A stretch of DNA of 64,000 nucleotides from Thermococcus guaymasensis DSM 11113 (GCF_000816105.1 NZ_CP007140.1:868001-932000), one strand, 5' to 3'. Positions 47,377 to 56,617 are shown, counted from the stretch's first letter. Numbers and translations are program-made. The notes: generated by a model from the letters alone, not told the origin.

Positions 47377-47838
47377 ATGCCTATATCCTCGGTTGAAGTT
47401 AGAACCCATACCGCTCTTCATGTAGTCAAGGGCGCCGTCGTCAAGGTTCTGGGTGAAAACGCCAAGTGGACGGCGAGCGTTTACGTGGACGGAAACCACG
47501 GAAGGCTGGCCGTCAAGTTCGACAGGAAGCCAACGCCCGAGGAGGTTGCAGAAATAGAGTGCCTTGCCAAAATGAGAAAGTAAGGGAAAATGTCCCGTTC
47601 TGGTTTACGAGCTTCCGCGAGAGGAGGCCGAGGAGCGCTTCGGCGAGGAGGTGTACGACCTGTTTCCCGTCCCAGAGGAGGTTAAAACCCTTAAAGTGGT
47701 CGTCATTGGAGGCTGAACATCAACGCGTGCAGCAAAGGACACACAAAAACAACGGGCGAAATAGGGGAGATAAGAATCAGAAAGGCTCGCTTCAGGAGGA
47801 ACAAGGGACTGCTTGAGGTGAGCTTTGAGGTGCTGTAG
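47377..47838 (+). pseudogene. Broken AlaX-type alanyl-tRNA editing protein
   Basis: From ATG 47377, [21 protein letters not shown] has the zinc-binding HxxxH of AlaRS editing domains, and [22 protein letters not shown] follows. The frame ends at 47581, but shifting near 47570 gives NEKVRENVP. Another shift near 47600 gives [21 protein letters not shown], in parts, and a third near 47714 gives the second zinc site [16 protein letters not shown], then [17 protein letters not shown] and TAG 47836-47838. Together they make one AlaX-S protein of about 150 residues. Three indels in 460 bp point to decay or a local sequence problem. Confidence 0.8.
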
Positions 47839-47840
47839 GC

Positions 47841-48268
47841 TCAGGGAACCATAACGAAGCCGTGAACCGCGAAGTCGCTGTCAAAGGTGAAGGCCTTCCT
47901 GATTCCGAGCCTCTCCATTATCGCAAAGGCAAGACTGTCGAATAGGTCTATCCCCCGCTGGTCGCGGTACTTGAAGAAAAGCTCCCATGCCCTCTCCCAG
48001 TCCGCTTCGGTTTCCTTCTCGGTGAATACGAATCTGCTCGCGGTGTAGAGGCGTACTGCTCCTCGGCAACGTCTTTTCCAACGTGCTTTGCAACGCCGTT
48101 CAGGAACTCCATCAGCGTGGGCCTTCCGATTACGAAAACCGACCCCTCCCTAACGGCGTCCCTAAAGAAGCTCAAGGCTCTCTCGTGCTCTGGGTCGTCC
48201 CTGACAAGGAGGGCTATCATGGCGCTCGTGTCCATATAGAACAGCTCTGGCCTCAGTGGCTTCGCCAT
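47841..48268 (-). pseudogene. VapC-like PIN toxin with one frameshift
   Basis: From ATG 48268: FYMDTSAMIALLVRDDPEHERAL (D12), GRPTLMEFLNGVAKHVGKDVAEEQ. The frame then leaves the family near 48050-48060. The next frame restores RLYTASRFVFTEKETEADWE, DQRGIDLFDSLAFAIMERLG (the second acidic site) and FTFDSDFAVHGF, ending at TGA 47843-47841. One base insertion or deletion explains it. The antitoxin upstream is intact. Confidence 0.8.
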
Positions 48269-48513
48269 TCGACCACTCCCCAGTCCTCATCGTGGCTCGT
48301 TTTCTTGCCCCTAAGCTCTACCACGCCGAAGGCCTTCCAGATAGGGTCTTTTTCAACTTCCTCCTCGGTTATTTCCGCGTTTCTCTTGAGGTATTCCTCT
48401 ATGGCCTCCCGGAGTATCTCCTTTATGGGCTTCCCTTCCCTGAGAGACAGAGCCTTGAGCATGGAGTAAAGGCTTTCATCAATCTCGGTCTGCACATGTT
48501 TTGTAGATGACAT
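48253..48513 (-). CDS. CopG/VapB-type antitoxin
   Basis: 86 residues. VQTEIDESLYSMLKALSLREGKPIKEILREAIEEYLKR, in parts, is a ribbon-helix-helix. The acidic tail with DPIWKAFGVVELRGKK is the PIN-binding part, and the DPxWK motif is common in archaeal VapB. It overlaps the toxin by 16 bp. Confidence 0.85.
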   Translation of the reverse strand: MSSTKHVQTEIDESLYSMLKALSLREGKPIKEILREAIEEYLKRNAEITEEEVEKDPIWKAFGVVELRGKKTSHDEDWGVVEWRSH

Positions 48514-48556
48514 GAAACCACCATAAGCATGAAGAAAAAGAAGAACATTTAAACCT

Positions 48557-49345
48557 TCACTTTCTCACCCACAGCGCCCCGGCCATTCCGAAGTACGTCG
48601 GGCAGGCGTACGCCGAAGCTTTCAGCTCGAACTCAGCTTTCCTCATCGTCCCGAGCATTATCAGCATTTGCCAGTAGCTGTCCACCAAGGCCTTTTTTAC
48701 GAGGTCCTCGGGAACCTCTGGGAGCTCCTCAAGGCGGTTTTCGTTTATCAGCTCCATTATCAGCCTGTCGTAGATTTCGCTCTCCTTGACCTTTCCATAG
48801 GGGCCGTTTTCGTCGTGCCCGTGCCCGTGGTCGGCGCTGATTATCAGAGCGATTTTCTTGGCGTCTTTTTCGAGGACTTCACCGAGGACTTCACCGAACC
48901 TTATTAGGGTTTCCCTGCTCACTCCCCTCGACGGCGTTATCAGGACGAGCGGTTTCTTTTCAAGGAACTGCAGTGGTATGAGCTCTCCCCAGCTCAGCGG
49001 CCAGCGCGAGTATTCTCCCCTCAGAGAGGCGAAGTTCAGGTCAACTACGGGCATTCTAGCATCTTTTTCCGTGCGGTATATTTCCTCAGCCAGCTCTCTG
49101 TCGGTCTCCCACTCGCCGGGCAGTTCCTTCCCCTCGAAGCCGAGCCACGAGACGAGGTGCTCCGCCATTACCACGCCTAGGTGGTCGCTCATCCTTACGT
49201 TGTGCGGGCTTATGAGGACGTAGGAGTCGGCTTTCCTGAACTCCTCGCCGATTCTCCTTAGTACCTCTGCAAGCCTCTCCGTTTCCTCGTCTGGAGGTTC
49301 TAAGACGGGGTTGCCGTGTGGCATCAGGCCTATTCCGACAAACAT
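48557..49345 (-). CDS. LigB-type extradiol dioxygenase family protein (MEMO-like group)
   Basis: 262 residues. GIGLMPHGNPVLEPP, VLISPHNVRMSDHLGVV, ISADHGHGHDENGPYG and ACPTYFGMAG are the class III extradiol dioxygenase pattern, with histidines for one metal ion (H of MPHG, H of SPHN, H of ADHGHGH). Related archaeal genes often sit beside AMMECR1, which is not in view here. The substrate is unknown. GGTGG before ATG 49345 sets the start. Confidence 0.85.
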   Translation of the reverse strand: MFVGIGLMPHGNPVLEPPDEETERLAEVLRRIGEEFRKADSYVLISPHNVRMSDHLGVVMAEHLVSWLGFEGKELPGEWETDRELAEEIYRTEKDARMPVVDLNFASLRGEYSRWPLSWGELIPLQFLEKKPLVLITPSRGVSRETLIRFGEVLGEVLEKDAKKIALIISADHGHGHDENGPYGKVKESEIYDRLIMELINENRLEELPEVPEDLVKKALVDSYWQMLIMLGTMRKAEFELKASAYACPTYFGMAGALWVRK

Positions 49346-49389
49346 AGTGGCCACCGAAAAAGGTGAGAAAAGCGAAATAAAAAGTTCTC

Positions 49390-50619
49390 TCATTCCTTAT
49401 CAGATGCCTTGAGGGGTTGGGGCATTGAATCGTCGGCTGGACCCCATTTCAGGTAGATCTCGTAGTAGTTTCTTCCGTTTCTATCTTTGTAGGCGTAGTA
49501 GAGCCGTGAGTGATAGCCCCAGCTGTTTATGGTGACGTGGTAGTGGGGCCTGTAACCAGTGGCGCTTTCGCGGTATGTGTCCACGTTTCCCGTGAAGCAC
49601 ACCTGAATGCCAGCTCCCCCGCAGACCTGCGTTGAGATCGTGGTCGTGAGGTAAACTCCCCCGTTGTCGGAGGAGCCATCGAACAGTATGTTGAAGGAGT
49701 TAAGGTGATCCTCCTTATCCCGATAATCAACTTCCATCCCCGGAGGTATGTCCCCATTGTACGTGGAAAGTGGCTTTCCGTGGAAGTTCTCTATTCGTAT
49801 CGGAACGAGGCTCCAGATGTCCCGGCACCAGAGCCATGTGCAGACCTCGGTTTCTGTTATCCTGTAAACGACATCAGACGTAACGAGAAGCGTTTCTCCA
49901 TCGGAGACAGTGATCTCTCCCGAAATGGCTTTGTTAGTGACCAACGTTGGCCCTGTGGATCTCCATTCATCGCTCCATGATTTTGAAAAGCTCTCGTAGG
50001 CTATCGCGTCGTCCCTGCCGACAACCCAGCTGACGGTGGTCCCGGGTATGCTCCTTACTATGGCCGTTTTTATGCCCCTGATGGTCATTGTCCCGTGGTC
50101 TTTGGTCCATATGCTCTCAACGTGGATGCCGCTTCTCCCGGCCTTTTCCCTGTGGAGTGGTATCTTTAAGTTTAGGGTTGTCATGGGTTTGCTCGGCTCG
50201 AAGGTTATAGTCTTCACGCCCCAGTAGTTCTCGTTTGCGACTATTATGAGCAGTGTGACGGGCTTAAATCTGATCCGCTCTACGGTTTCCACCTTGCCGT
50301 TGATAAGCTTGGTTTCAATGAACTTGCCCATGGGCTTCCTCTCTATCTTGACAGTGGGTGTGTAGAGGTCTCCGGAGTAGAGCTGGCGCGGCTTCTGGGA
50401 GGTAAGGTCAACCACAACTATCTTGGCCCCGTTCAGCTTTTCGGGAGTTTGGATGTTGATCTTTGCGAGTCCCACGGGTTTTCCCCGAAGCCAGTCGAGG
50501 TATGTAGAGTAAAGGGTTCCCGCGTTGTCGGGCTGGACTCCGTACACGGCTGGGATCATTAGGATCACTGCCACCAGAAGTAGTGCTGTCGCTGCTATCT
50601 TTGTTCTACTTCTTTTCAA
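49390..50619 (-). CDS. Exported protein of unknown function
   Basis: 409 residues. Signal peptide KRSRTKIAATALLLVAVILMIPAVYG, in parts. The mature part is beta-rich with TKDHGTMTIRGIKTAIV, repeated aromatic strands, cysteines CTWLWC and CGGAGIQVC that may form disulfides, and HYHVTINSWGYHSRLYYAY near the end. I do not recognise it. GAGGTGG five bases before TTG 50619 suggests that start; GTG 50628 would add three residues. It ends 4 bp past the convergent-looking ATG region of the LigB gene's longest frame but does not overlap its chosen start. Confidence 0.7.
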   Translation of the reverse strand: MKRSRTKIAATALLLVAVILMIPAVYGVQPDNAGTLYSTYLDWLRGKPVGLAKINIQTPEKLNGAKIVVVDLTSQKPRQLYSGDLYTPTVKIERKPMGKFIETKLINGKVETVERIRFKPVTLLIIVANENYWGVKTITFEPSKPMTTLNLKIPLHREKAGRSGIHVESIWTKDHGTMTIRGIKTAIVRSIPGTTVSWVVGRDDAIAYESFSKSWSDEWRSTGPTLVTNKAISGEITVSDGETLLVTSDVVYRITETEVCTWLWCRDIWSLVPIRIENFHGKPLSTYNGDIPPGMEVDYRDKEDHLNSFNILFDGSSDNGGVYLTTTISTQVCGGAGIQVCFTGNVDTYRESATGYRPHYHVTINSWGYHSRLYYAYKDRNGRNYYEIYLKWGPADDSMPQPLKASDKE

Positions 50620-50719
50620 TGGAGCCACCTCGTGACTCGCAATAGTTTAACTTTTAATATATTAAGTATTCCGTGGCTCGATGTATACACTTGCCTGAGT
50701 AAAACAGAGATTCAAAAGA

Positions 50720-51859
50720 CTAAAAACACTCGGCCAGACGTTCAAGCGAACACTCCTTTATGTCTTCCTTAGGTACGTCGCTTAGGGTCTTCAACCCAGA
50801 ACCTGTGAGTATCGAGACGACCTTTGCCCCCTCTGGGAGGTCGAGCCTCTCCAGCGCCGCTATGCCTGTCGCACTCGCCGGCTGGACGAAGAGGCCTTCG
50901 CCGGCGAGCTTCCTTTGAGCTTTCCTGATTTCATCGTCGGAAACTGCAACGCACTCCCAGTCGAACTCCCTGAGGAGTTTTAGAACCGCGTTTCCGCTCG
51001 GCGGGTAGGGGTTGGCAATGGCCTTTGCTATCGTCTTCGGGTTCTCAAAGCGTTCGACCTTTTCTTTTTCCTCGTGGAACGCCCTGCATATCGGTGAACA
51101 GCCCTCCGCCTGAACCGCAATCAGCCTTGGCAGGCCCTCAATCAGCCCGCTCTCGTGGAGCTCTATGAACCCTTTTGCGATCCCCCGGAAGAGCCCGCCC
51201 GAGCTGGTCGGAATCAGGACGTAGTCCGGGCTTACCTCTTCCGCTATCTCGAAGGCGATGCCCTTGTAGCCCTCGATTCTGAAAGGATTGTCAGAGTTGA
51301 TGAAATAGACGCCAAGCCTCTCTCCTAGCTTCAGGCTCTCGAAGTAGAGCTTTCCGTAGTCCCCGCGAACCCTGATGACGTCCCCGCCGTAGACGCTGAC
51401 AGCCTTCAGCTTCTCGTCGCTCGCGCTCTCGGAGACGAGGATCTTTGCCTTCAGCCCGAAGCGGGTGGCGTAGGCCGAGACGCTCGCCGCCATGTTCCCA
51501 GTAGAGACCGTCCCGACGGCCTTGTAGCCCGCTTTCAGGGCGTAGCTCATAGCCAGGAAGGTGCCCCTGTCCTTGAAGCTCCACGTTGGGTTCACGGTCT
51601 CGTTTTTGAGGTAGAGCTTTATCCCGAACTCGTCGCCGAGCCTTGACTTGACCAGTGGAGTGTCTCCCTCACCGAGGGAAAAGTCAAGCGCGGGCTCAAC
51701 CGGCCAGAAGTCCCAGAAGCGTTCCCATACGCTCTTTCCAATGTACGGTTCCCCCTCAAAGGGTTCGAACTCGAGGGGCTCGCCGCACTCGCATCTTTGG
51801 ACTGGGTTATCATAGGTCTTTCCACAGATTGAGCACTTTAACTTCCGCTTTACTTTCAT
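50720..51859 (-). CDS. thrC: Threonine synthase
   Basis: 379 residues. It converts O-phosphohomoserine to threonine with PLP. An N-terminal zinc ribbon (CSICGKTYDNPVQRCECG) precedes the fold II core: LKNETVNPTWSFKDRGT with the PLP lysine (about 110), TVSTGNMAASVSAYATRFGL, in parts, LIPTSSGGLFRGIAKG (about 230), and SGNAVLKLL, ILTGSGLKTLSD at the end. GGAGGGG before ATG 51859 sets the start; it overlaps the metallopeptidase gene by 50 bp. Confidence 0.95.
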   Translation of the reverse strand: MKVKRKLKCSICGKTYDNPVQRCECGEPLEFEPFEGEPYIGKSVWERFWDFWPVEPALDFSLGEGDTPLVKSRLGDEFGIKLYLKNETVNPTWSFKDRGTFLAMSYALKAGYKAVGTVSTGNMAASVSAYATRFGLKAKILVSESASDEKLKAVSVYGGDVIRVRGDYGKLYFESLKLGERLGVYFINSDNPFRIEGYKGIAFEIAEEVSPDYVLIPTSSGGLFRGIAKGFIELHESGLIEGLPRLIAVQAEGCSPICRAFHEEKEKVERFENPKTIAKAIANPYPPSGNAVLKLLREFDWECVAVSDDEIRKAQRKLAGEGLFVQPASATGIAALERLDLPEGAKVVSILTGSGLKTLSDVPKEDIKECSLERLAECF

Positions 51860-52988
51860 TAGTTTTCCCCTCCGATGGGATCTTTTTGGCCAGGAGTATA
51901 ACCCTCCGTCCGCTGGTTTTAACTGTGAAGTTGGCGTAGTCGCTGTTTTTTGCAATCTTCTCAAGAAAGTTTCCAAAGGACGCCGCATGCTCTGGGGTGT
52001 CAAAGAGAACCTCCCACACGAGAAACCGCTCAGCACCTGAAGTGCCGTTGACGTCCCCCACGATCAGCCAGTCCCCTTCCCATGCCTTAGCCATCTCCAT
52101 TCCTTCCTCCCTTGTGGCGTTGTGTCCCCAGTAGATCAGGAAAACGTAGTAAGCCCCCATCCTGTCGGAATACCTGATGGTTGCGTTTTTGGGTATTATG
52201 GCCTCTACGTCGCCCCTAACGTTCGTAGGAGTCCAGTTCTGGAGGTAGAGCTCGGGGAACATCACCACTTTGGTTGTGTTTGGTAGGTGGTTGTACATCT
52301 CGTTAACGAGCCGCCATCCCCCGATGCGATAGAGGTACGCAACGAACCTGTCCCCGAAGACGTAGGGGAAGATGCCCAGTGCCGTTACGGGGTCTCTGGT
52401 GTAGAGGTCGGTTATCTTGTGGATCGGAATTCCCGTTTCGTTGCAGTAGATATCCGCGACGAGGTCGGCATCGCCCTCTATCGCCGCCTGGATCGCTTTT
52501 GTGGTGTCGAGGGTCGGCCCACCGTATGGTGCGTTGAACCACTGCTTCTGGAGAACGTGAACGGATTCATGGGCTATTACCCTCTTGGCAGTGTCCGGAT
52601 CGGAGAGGAAGTTCTCCTCTATGATGTATATCGTGTTTCCGACAGTTGCCGCTATCCATCCCACGCTCTGTTCGACCTTCTCGTGGACGTAAGGGTAATC
52701 AGGGGGTAGAAGAAGGCTCATCTTGTAGACGTCCTCCTCAAGTCTCATCCGCTCTATGTCAGGCTTTCCAGGCTTGAATCTTTCTCTGGCTTCTTCTCTT
52801 GTAAGGACGACTATTGCGGGAGGTTCTTTGAAGGTGAGCCCCCTTATCTCCTCGACCTTCTTTAGGATGGGGTCCACTTGGGAGAGAACGTCGTTGTTTG
52901 TGATCCTGCTTGCAACGGCTAGGCTCACGAGGATTACCATAATGAGCACCAGTGAAGCAAGGACTTTTTTGAGGTCTTTCCTCTTCAT
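51810..52988 (-). CDS. Membrane-anchored putative zinc metallopeptidase
   Basis: 392 residues. One N-terminal helix (VLASLVLIMVILVSLAVAS), then a domain with H140-E141-x2-H144 in VIAHESVHVLQKQW and E171 in AIEGDADLVADIY, the gluzincin layout (HExxH with a downstream Glu zinc ligand). The rest is beta-rich with glycosylation sequons. It should act outside the cell. Substrate unknown. The 3' end runs 50 bp into thrC; coding continuity is good, so the overlap seems real. ATG 52988 is preferred over 53000. Confidence 0.75.
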   Translation of the reverse strand: MKRKDLKKVLASLVLIMVILVSLAVASRITNNDVLSQVDPILKKVEEIRGLTFKEPPAIVVLTREEARERFKPGKPDIERMRLEEDVYKMSLLLPPDYPYVHEKVEQSVGWIAATVGNTIYIIEENFLSDPDTAKRVIAHESVHVLQKQWFNAPYGGPTLDTTKAIQAAIEGDADLVADIYCNETGIPIHKITDLYTRDPVTALGIFPYVFGDRFVAYLYRIGGWRLVNEMYNHLPNTTKVVMFPELYLQNWTPTNVRGDVEAIIPKNATIRYSDRMGAYYVFLIYWGHNATREEGMEMAKAWEGDWLIVGDVNGTSGAERFLVWEVLFDTPEHAASFGNFLEKIAKNSDYANFTVKTSGRRVILLAKKIPSEGKTNESKAEVKVLNLWKDL

Positions 52989-53084
52989 TCCAACCTCCAA
53001 CCCTTATTTTCAATGGAACCTTAAACGCTTTTCTTGGGAAACGTTTAAGTTCTCACTCTCCAACTCACTTACCGGTGAGACGTG

Positions 53085-53720
53085 ATGAGGATCATATGGT
53101 ACGGTCATGCCTGCTTTTGGATCGAGACGAAGGGGGTCAAGATACTGATAGATCCGTATCCGGACGTGGACGATGATCAGATCGGAGAGGTTGATTACAT
53201 ACTGATAACGCACGAGCACACCGACCACTACGGCAAAGTTGAGCTCCTCTCCCGCCTCAGGGACGCAACCGTGATAGGTCCAAAGCCCGTTTACCTCATG
53301 GCGGTCGCCGACGGCGTTACAAAGGTTAGGGAAATCTCCGAGGGTGAGGCAATAGAGCTCGGTAATGGGGTCAGGGTTACCGCCTTCTATATGGAGCACC
53401 CCTCAAGCCAGTACCCCCTCGGCTACCTCATTGAAGGTGATAAGAGGGTCTTCCACACTGGCGACACTTATTCGTTCCCCGCGCTCCAGAGGTTGAGAGG
53501 CAAGGTCGACGTTCTTCTCGTGCCCATCAGCGGGCGCTCAACAGCCAACGAACGCGAGGCGGCCCATATAATTGAGGACATAAGGCCAAGGATCGTTATT
53601 CCGATGCATTATGGAACATACGGAGACGGTGACCCCGAGAAGCTCATGAACGAGCTCAGGAAAAACAGGATATTCGCCTTCGTTAAGGTTCTTAAACCCG
53701 GTGAAGAGCTCGTCCTATGA
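53085..53720 (+). CDS. Metallo-beta-lactamase fold hydrolase (UPF0173)
   Basis: 211 residues. [21 protein letters not shown], in parts, [11 protein letters not shown] (HxHxDH metal site, about 55), [23 protein letters not shown], and [13 protein letters not shown] give a complete MBL hydrolase. UPF0173 enzymes have no confirmed substrate. GGTGAG precedes ATG 53085; GTG 53082 would add one residue. RadB follows in 9 bp. Confidence 0.93.
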   Translation: MRIIWYGHACFWIETKGVKILIDPYPDVDDDQIGEVDYILITHEHTDHYGKVELLSRLRDATVIGPKPVYLMAVADGVTKVREISEGEAIELGNGVRVTAFYMEHPSSQYPLGYLIEGDKRVFHTGDTYSFPALQRLRGKVDVLLVPISGRSTANEREAAHIIEDIRPRIVIPMHYGTYGDGDPEKLMNELRKNRIFAFVKVLKPGEELVL

Positions 53721-53729
53721 GGGAAGCCC

Positions 53730-54395
53730 ATGCTCAGCACCGGGGTAAAATCGCTTGACGAACTGCTCGGCGGCGGTTTCGGCGAGGGCGTCCTGACTCA
53801 GATTTACGGCCCCTATGCCACGGGTAAGACGACCCTCGCCGTCCAAGCCGGCCTTCTAAGTGGAGGAAAGGTTGCCTACGTTGACACGGAGGGCGGCTTT
53901 TCTCCTGAAAGGCTGTCCCAGATGGCCATTGCTAGGGGCCTTGACCCAAAGGAGGCCCTTTCACGCTTCATTCTCTTCACACCCGGCGACATCAGGGAGC
54001 AGAGGAGAACCATAGGCTCGCTCAAAAAGCTGATCACGCCCGATTTCAGCCTCGTAGTTGTTGATTCAATAACCGCTCACTATCGGGCCGAGGATGACTG
54101 GCGCTCCCTCACCTCCGAGCTCGGTAAACAGCTCCAGGTTCTCCTCTGGATAGCGAGGAAGCACCGAATTCCCGTTCTCGTGATCAACCAGGTGCACTTC
54201 GATGCACGGGCGGAGAGAACGAGGCCGGTCGCCGAGCAGACCCTTGGCTACCGCTGCAAGGACATCCTCCGCCTTGATAAGCTCCCAACTCCTGGGAAGA
54301 GGGTAGCAATTCTCGAAAGGCACCGCTTCAGGCCGGAGGGTGGCATGGTTTACTTCCGGATCACAGAGAGAGGGATAGAGGACGTTGTTGAATAA
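53730..54395 (+). CDS. radB: DNA repair protein RadB
   Basis: 221 residues, a short RecA-family ATPase without the N-terminal DNA-binding domain of RadA. LLGGGFGEGVLTQIYGPYATGKTTLAVQ, in parts, is the Walker A region, LVVVDSITAHYRAED is Walker B, VLVINQVHFD and EQTLGYRCKDILRLDKL follow. RadB is a RadA paralogue that assists recombination and replication restart in euryarchaea. Operon with the MBL hydrolase. Confidence 0.95.
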   Translation: MLSTGVKSLDELLGGGFGEGVLTQIYGPYATGKTTLAVQAGLLSGGKVAYVDTEGGFSPERLSQMAIARGLDPKEALSRFILFTPGDIREQRRTIGSLKKLITPDFSLVVVDSITAHYRAEDDWRSLTSELGKQLQVLLWIARKHRIPVLVINQVHFDARAERTRPVAEQTLGYRCKDILRLDKLPTPGKRVAILERHRFRPEGGMVYFRITERGIEDVVE

Positions 54396-55770
54396 TATCA
54401 ATGAGATCAAAGGCCAGAAAGCCCTCTTTCCTCAGCTCCTCTTTTCCTTCAAGCCCTCTCGCTATAATCCCGAAGCGATAGTTTCCTCTTAGTGGAAGGA
54501 GCTTTGCCTTCTTTTCAAGAGCCTTTAAGACTTTTCTGGAGTCTCGCAAGCTTAAGTCACTCCACTTGACCTCGAAGAGGGCAACATTGTCTCTGTCGTA
54601 CGCCACCACGTCTATTTCTTCCTTCTTGTGCCACCAGCGGCCAACGCGTTCGGGCTTGAAGCCGAGGCGGAGGTGTCTCACAAACCCCAGCGCTATTCTC
54701 TCATAAGTTTTTCCTACGAATGCAGGGAACTCCGCTTTAAAGCGCTCGAAGACCCTCTCCGGATCCTCTTCGAGGGCGGTGTAGTTGTGATAAACAAACC
54801 GGAACCAGAAGCTGAAGAACTCGTCGCTTATCCGATACGCCACTTTTCTCGTTTTCAACGGGTTTTCGGTAACGGGTACTTCCCTCGTCAGGTACTCGTA
54901 GTGGTTAGTCAGCTCGCTGAGGTACTTGCCGACGGTAAGGAGCTTCATGCCAGTTTTATCGCTGATTTCCTTGGGAGTGACGTGGCCGAGACTGACCGCT
55001 TCGAGGATCGAGAAATGGGCACGGTAAAACCGGCCAAACTCCAGTTTGAGGATGTTCAAGCCTTCCTCCCTTAGCGGGGCGAACTCGTCGAAAAAGAGGG
55101 CCTTTAGGGTTTCAATAGAGTTTCCTTTGTAGTAGCGAGGAATGTAGAGGAGGTACCTCGGCATTCCGCCTAACGCTGAATACAGCTCAACGAAGTCCCT
55201 AGGCGGGATATCAACAAGAGAGCGCACGAAGGTGAATGAAGTCCAGAAGTCAAAGGGCCTGAGCTTCATCCACTCATCCACTCTACCGAAGAGGGACTCT
55301 TTGCTGTCCATGAAGAGGCGCTTAATCATGCCAACGTACGAACCAACGGCAATGAGCATGAGGTTTGAGGTATCCTTTTTCTCGTCCCAGAGCTTCTGGA
55401 GCGAGGAAAAGAACGAGGGCTTAACCGCTCTGAAGTTTTGAAACTCGTCGAAGACAACCACGAGCTTTCTCTCGCGCGAGAAGTCGAGCAAAAACTCCAC
55501 GAGCTCCTCAAGGGAGCCGAACTTGGGCTTCAAGTAGGAGGGGAGATACTCAGAAAGTCTTTCCTCGATTTCTCGCGAATACTCATCGAGGAGCAGAGCC
55601 TCGTCCTTCTCACTGACGAAGAAGTAAAGGCCCGGTTTGTCCTTCAAAAATTCCCTGACGAGAGTTGTCTTTCCAACCCTCCTCCTGCCGTAGAGCACTA
55701 AAAAGCTCGAACCCGGAAACGAGTAAACTTCCTCCAGCTTTTCAAGCTCGCGCTCCCTGTCGTAAAACAT
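54361..55770 (-). CDS. Archaeal AAA ATPase with DUF234-type C-terminus
   Basis: 469 residues. FYDREREL(E) start, Walker A VLYGRRRVGKTTLVREFLK, Walker B KLVVVFDEFQNF, sensor MLIAVGSYVGMI, then a winged helix (ISDKTGMKLLTVGKYLSEL), and a C-terminal DUF234 region with EEIDVVAYDRDNVALFEVKWS (D and ExK of a nuclease-like fold). These MNS-type ATPases are frequent in hyperthermophile accessory DNA. Convergent with radB, overlapping 35 bp. Start MFYDRERE at 55770 is usual for the family. Confidence 0.9.
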   Translation of the reverse strand: MFYDRERELEKLEEVYSFPGSSFLVLYGRRRVGKTTLVREFLKDKPGLYFFVSEKDEALLLDEYSREIEERLSEYLPSYLKPKFGSLEELVEFLLDFSRERKLVVVFDEFQNFRAVKPSFFSSLQKLWDEKKDTSNLMLIAVGSYVGMIKRLFMDSKESLFGRVDEWMKLRPFDFWTSFTFVRSLVDIPPRDFVELYSALGGMPRYLLYIPRYYKGNSIETLKALFFDEFAPLREEGLNILKLEFGRFYRAHFSILEAVSLGHVTPKEISDKTGMKLLTVGKYLSELTNHYEYLTREVPVTENPLKTRKVAYRISDEFFSFWFRFVYHNYTALEEDPERVFERFKAEFPAFVGKTYERIALGFVRHLRLGFKPERVGRWWHKKEEIDVVAYDRDNVALFEVKWSDLSLRDSRKVLKALEKKAKLLPLRGNYRFGIIARGLEGKEELRKEGFLAFDLIDIIQQRPLSLSL

Positions 55771-55842
55771 ATTACTCACCAAGTATATTACCGATTTAGT
55801 AATATTTAAAGATTGCGGGCAAAGGAAATCAAAACTTCGGCT

Positions 55843-55968
55843 CTATTTTCTCAGCCCCTTCACGAGCTCGATCGTCCGCCTGAGGATTTCCCCCACCTTA
55901 TAAACGTGCTCAAGCTCTTCGAGGCTCAGCTTTCTTTCTTGTCCTTGAGATACTAGGGGATTTTCCAA
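55843..55968 (-). pseudogene. Possible remnant of a small helical protein gene
   Basis: On the minus strand, 42 codons from TTG 55968 read ENPLVSQGQERKLSLEELEH, then VYKVGEILRRTIELVKGLRK to TAG 55843. The composition is typical of archaeal helical proteins and differs from intergenic sequence, but there is no good start, ribosome site or promoter. Probably the 3' end of a lost gene or an unusually small gene. Confidence 0.35.
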
Positions 55969-56009
55969 AAATTTTTTAGCTTTACAAGCCTACTAATTAC
56001 GGTGAGACT

Positions 56010-56234
56010 ATGAGCCTGACAAAGGTAACTAGGAACTATCAGATTACTATACCAAGCGACATTAGGAAAAAGCTCGGGATTAAGGTTGGGGATGTACTCG
56101 TAGTTGATGTGGAGGATGGGAAGATAGTCATCAAAAAGAGCGATCTTGAGCTCCCACTGCTTCCCGGGGGAAAGGGGCTAACCGTTGAAGAAATCGAGAA
56201 GAAGGTTCTCAAGGGCATTGGTGAAGAAGAATGA
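56010..56234 (+). CDS. AbrB/MazE-type (SpoVT-AbrB) antitoxin
   Basis: 74 residues. VTRNYQITIPSDIRKKLGIKVGDVLVVDVEDGKIVIKK, in parts, is the swapped-hairpin AbrB DNA-binding domain. The tail LLPGGKGLTVEEIEKKVLKG binds the toxin. GGTGAG precedes the ATG. It overlaps the PIN gene by 4 bp. The operon likely represses itself. Confidence 0.92.
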   Translation: MSLTKVTRNYQITIPSDIRKKLGIKVGDVLVVDVEDGKIVIKKSDLELPLLPGGKGLTVEEIEKKVLKGIGEEE

Positions 56235-56617
56235 CCGTCATAGACACCAACGTCCTCGTCTATGCCGTACTGAGGGATTCTGAGTTTAACGAAGGGGCGA
56301 GGAGACTGCTAGCGTCCTTGGAGCGGTGGGTCGTGCCGAGCATAGTCCTCTATGAACTCTACTGGTTTTTCAGGGAGGAGGGCTACGGAGGGGAGGAAAT
56401 AAACGCCGTAATATCCTCAATCTTGAGGAGCCCAAGAACGAAGGTAGTGGGCGACGGTGGGAAGTACACAAAACGCGCGCTCGAACTGACCAAAAATCCC
56501 AAACGCTTTAACGACATGGTAATACTCGCAACCGCCCAGGACTTCGGTAGGCTCGCCACGTACGATAAAAAGTTAAGAAGGGATGCGGAGAGACTCGGGA
56601 TAGACCTGCTGCCCTAA
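56231..56617 (+). CDS. VapC-like PIN-domain toxin
   Basis: 128 residues. D5 in [12 protein letters not shown]43 in [10 protein letters not shown]96 in [13 protein letters not shown] and D114 in [10 protein letters not shown] form the PIN acidic cluster. Partner antitoxin directly upstream. The stop overlaps the convergent FAU-1 gene by 4 bp. Confidence 0.92.
   Translation: MTVIDTNVLVYAVLRDSEFNEGARRLLASLERWVVPSIVLYELYWFFREEGYGGEEINAVISSILRSPRTKVVGDGGKYTKRALELTKNPKRFNDMVILATAQDFGRLATYDKKLRRDAERLGIDLLP

Noticed and set aside
53730-54395. Replication origin near radB or rfcL
   Set aside because: No cdc6/orc1 gene and no origin-recognition-box cluster is visible; Thermococcales origins lie next to cdc6.
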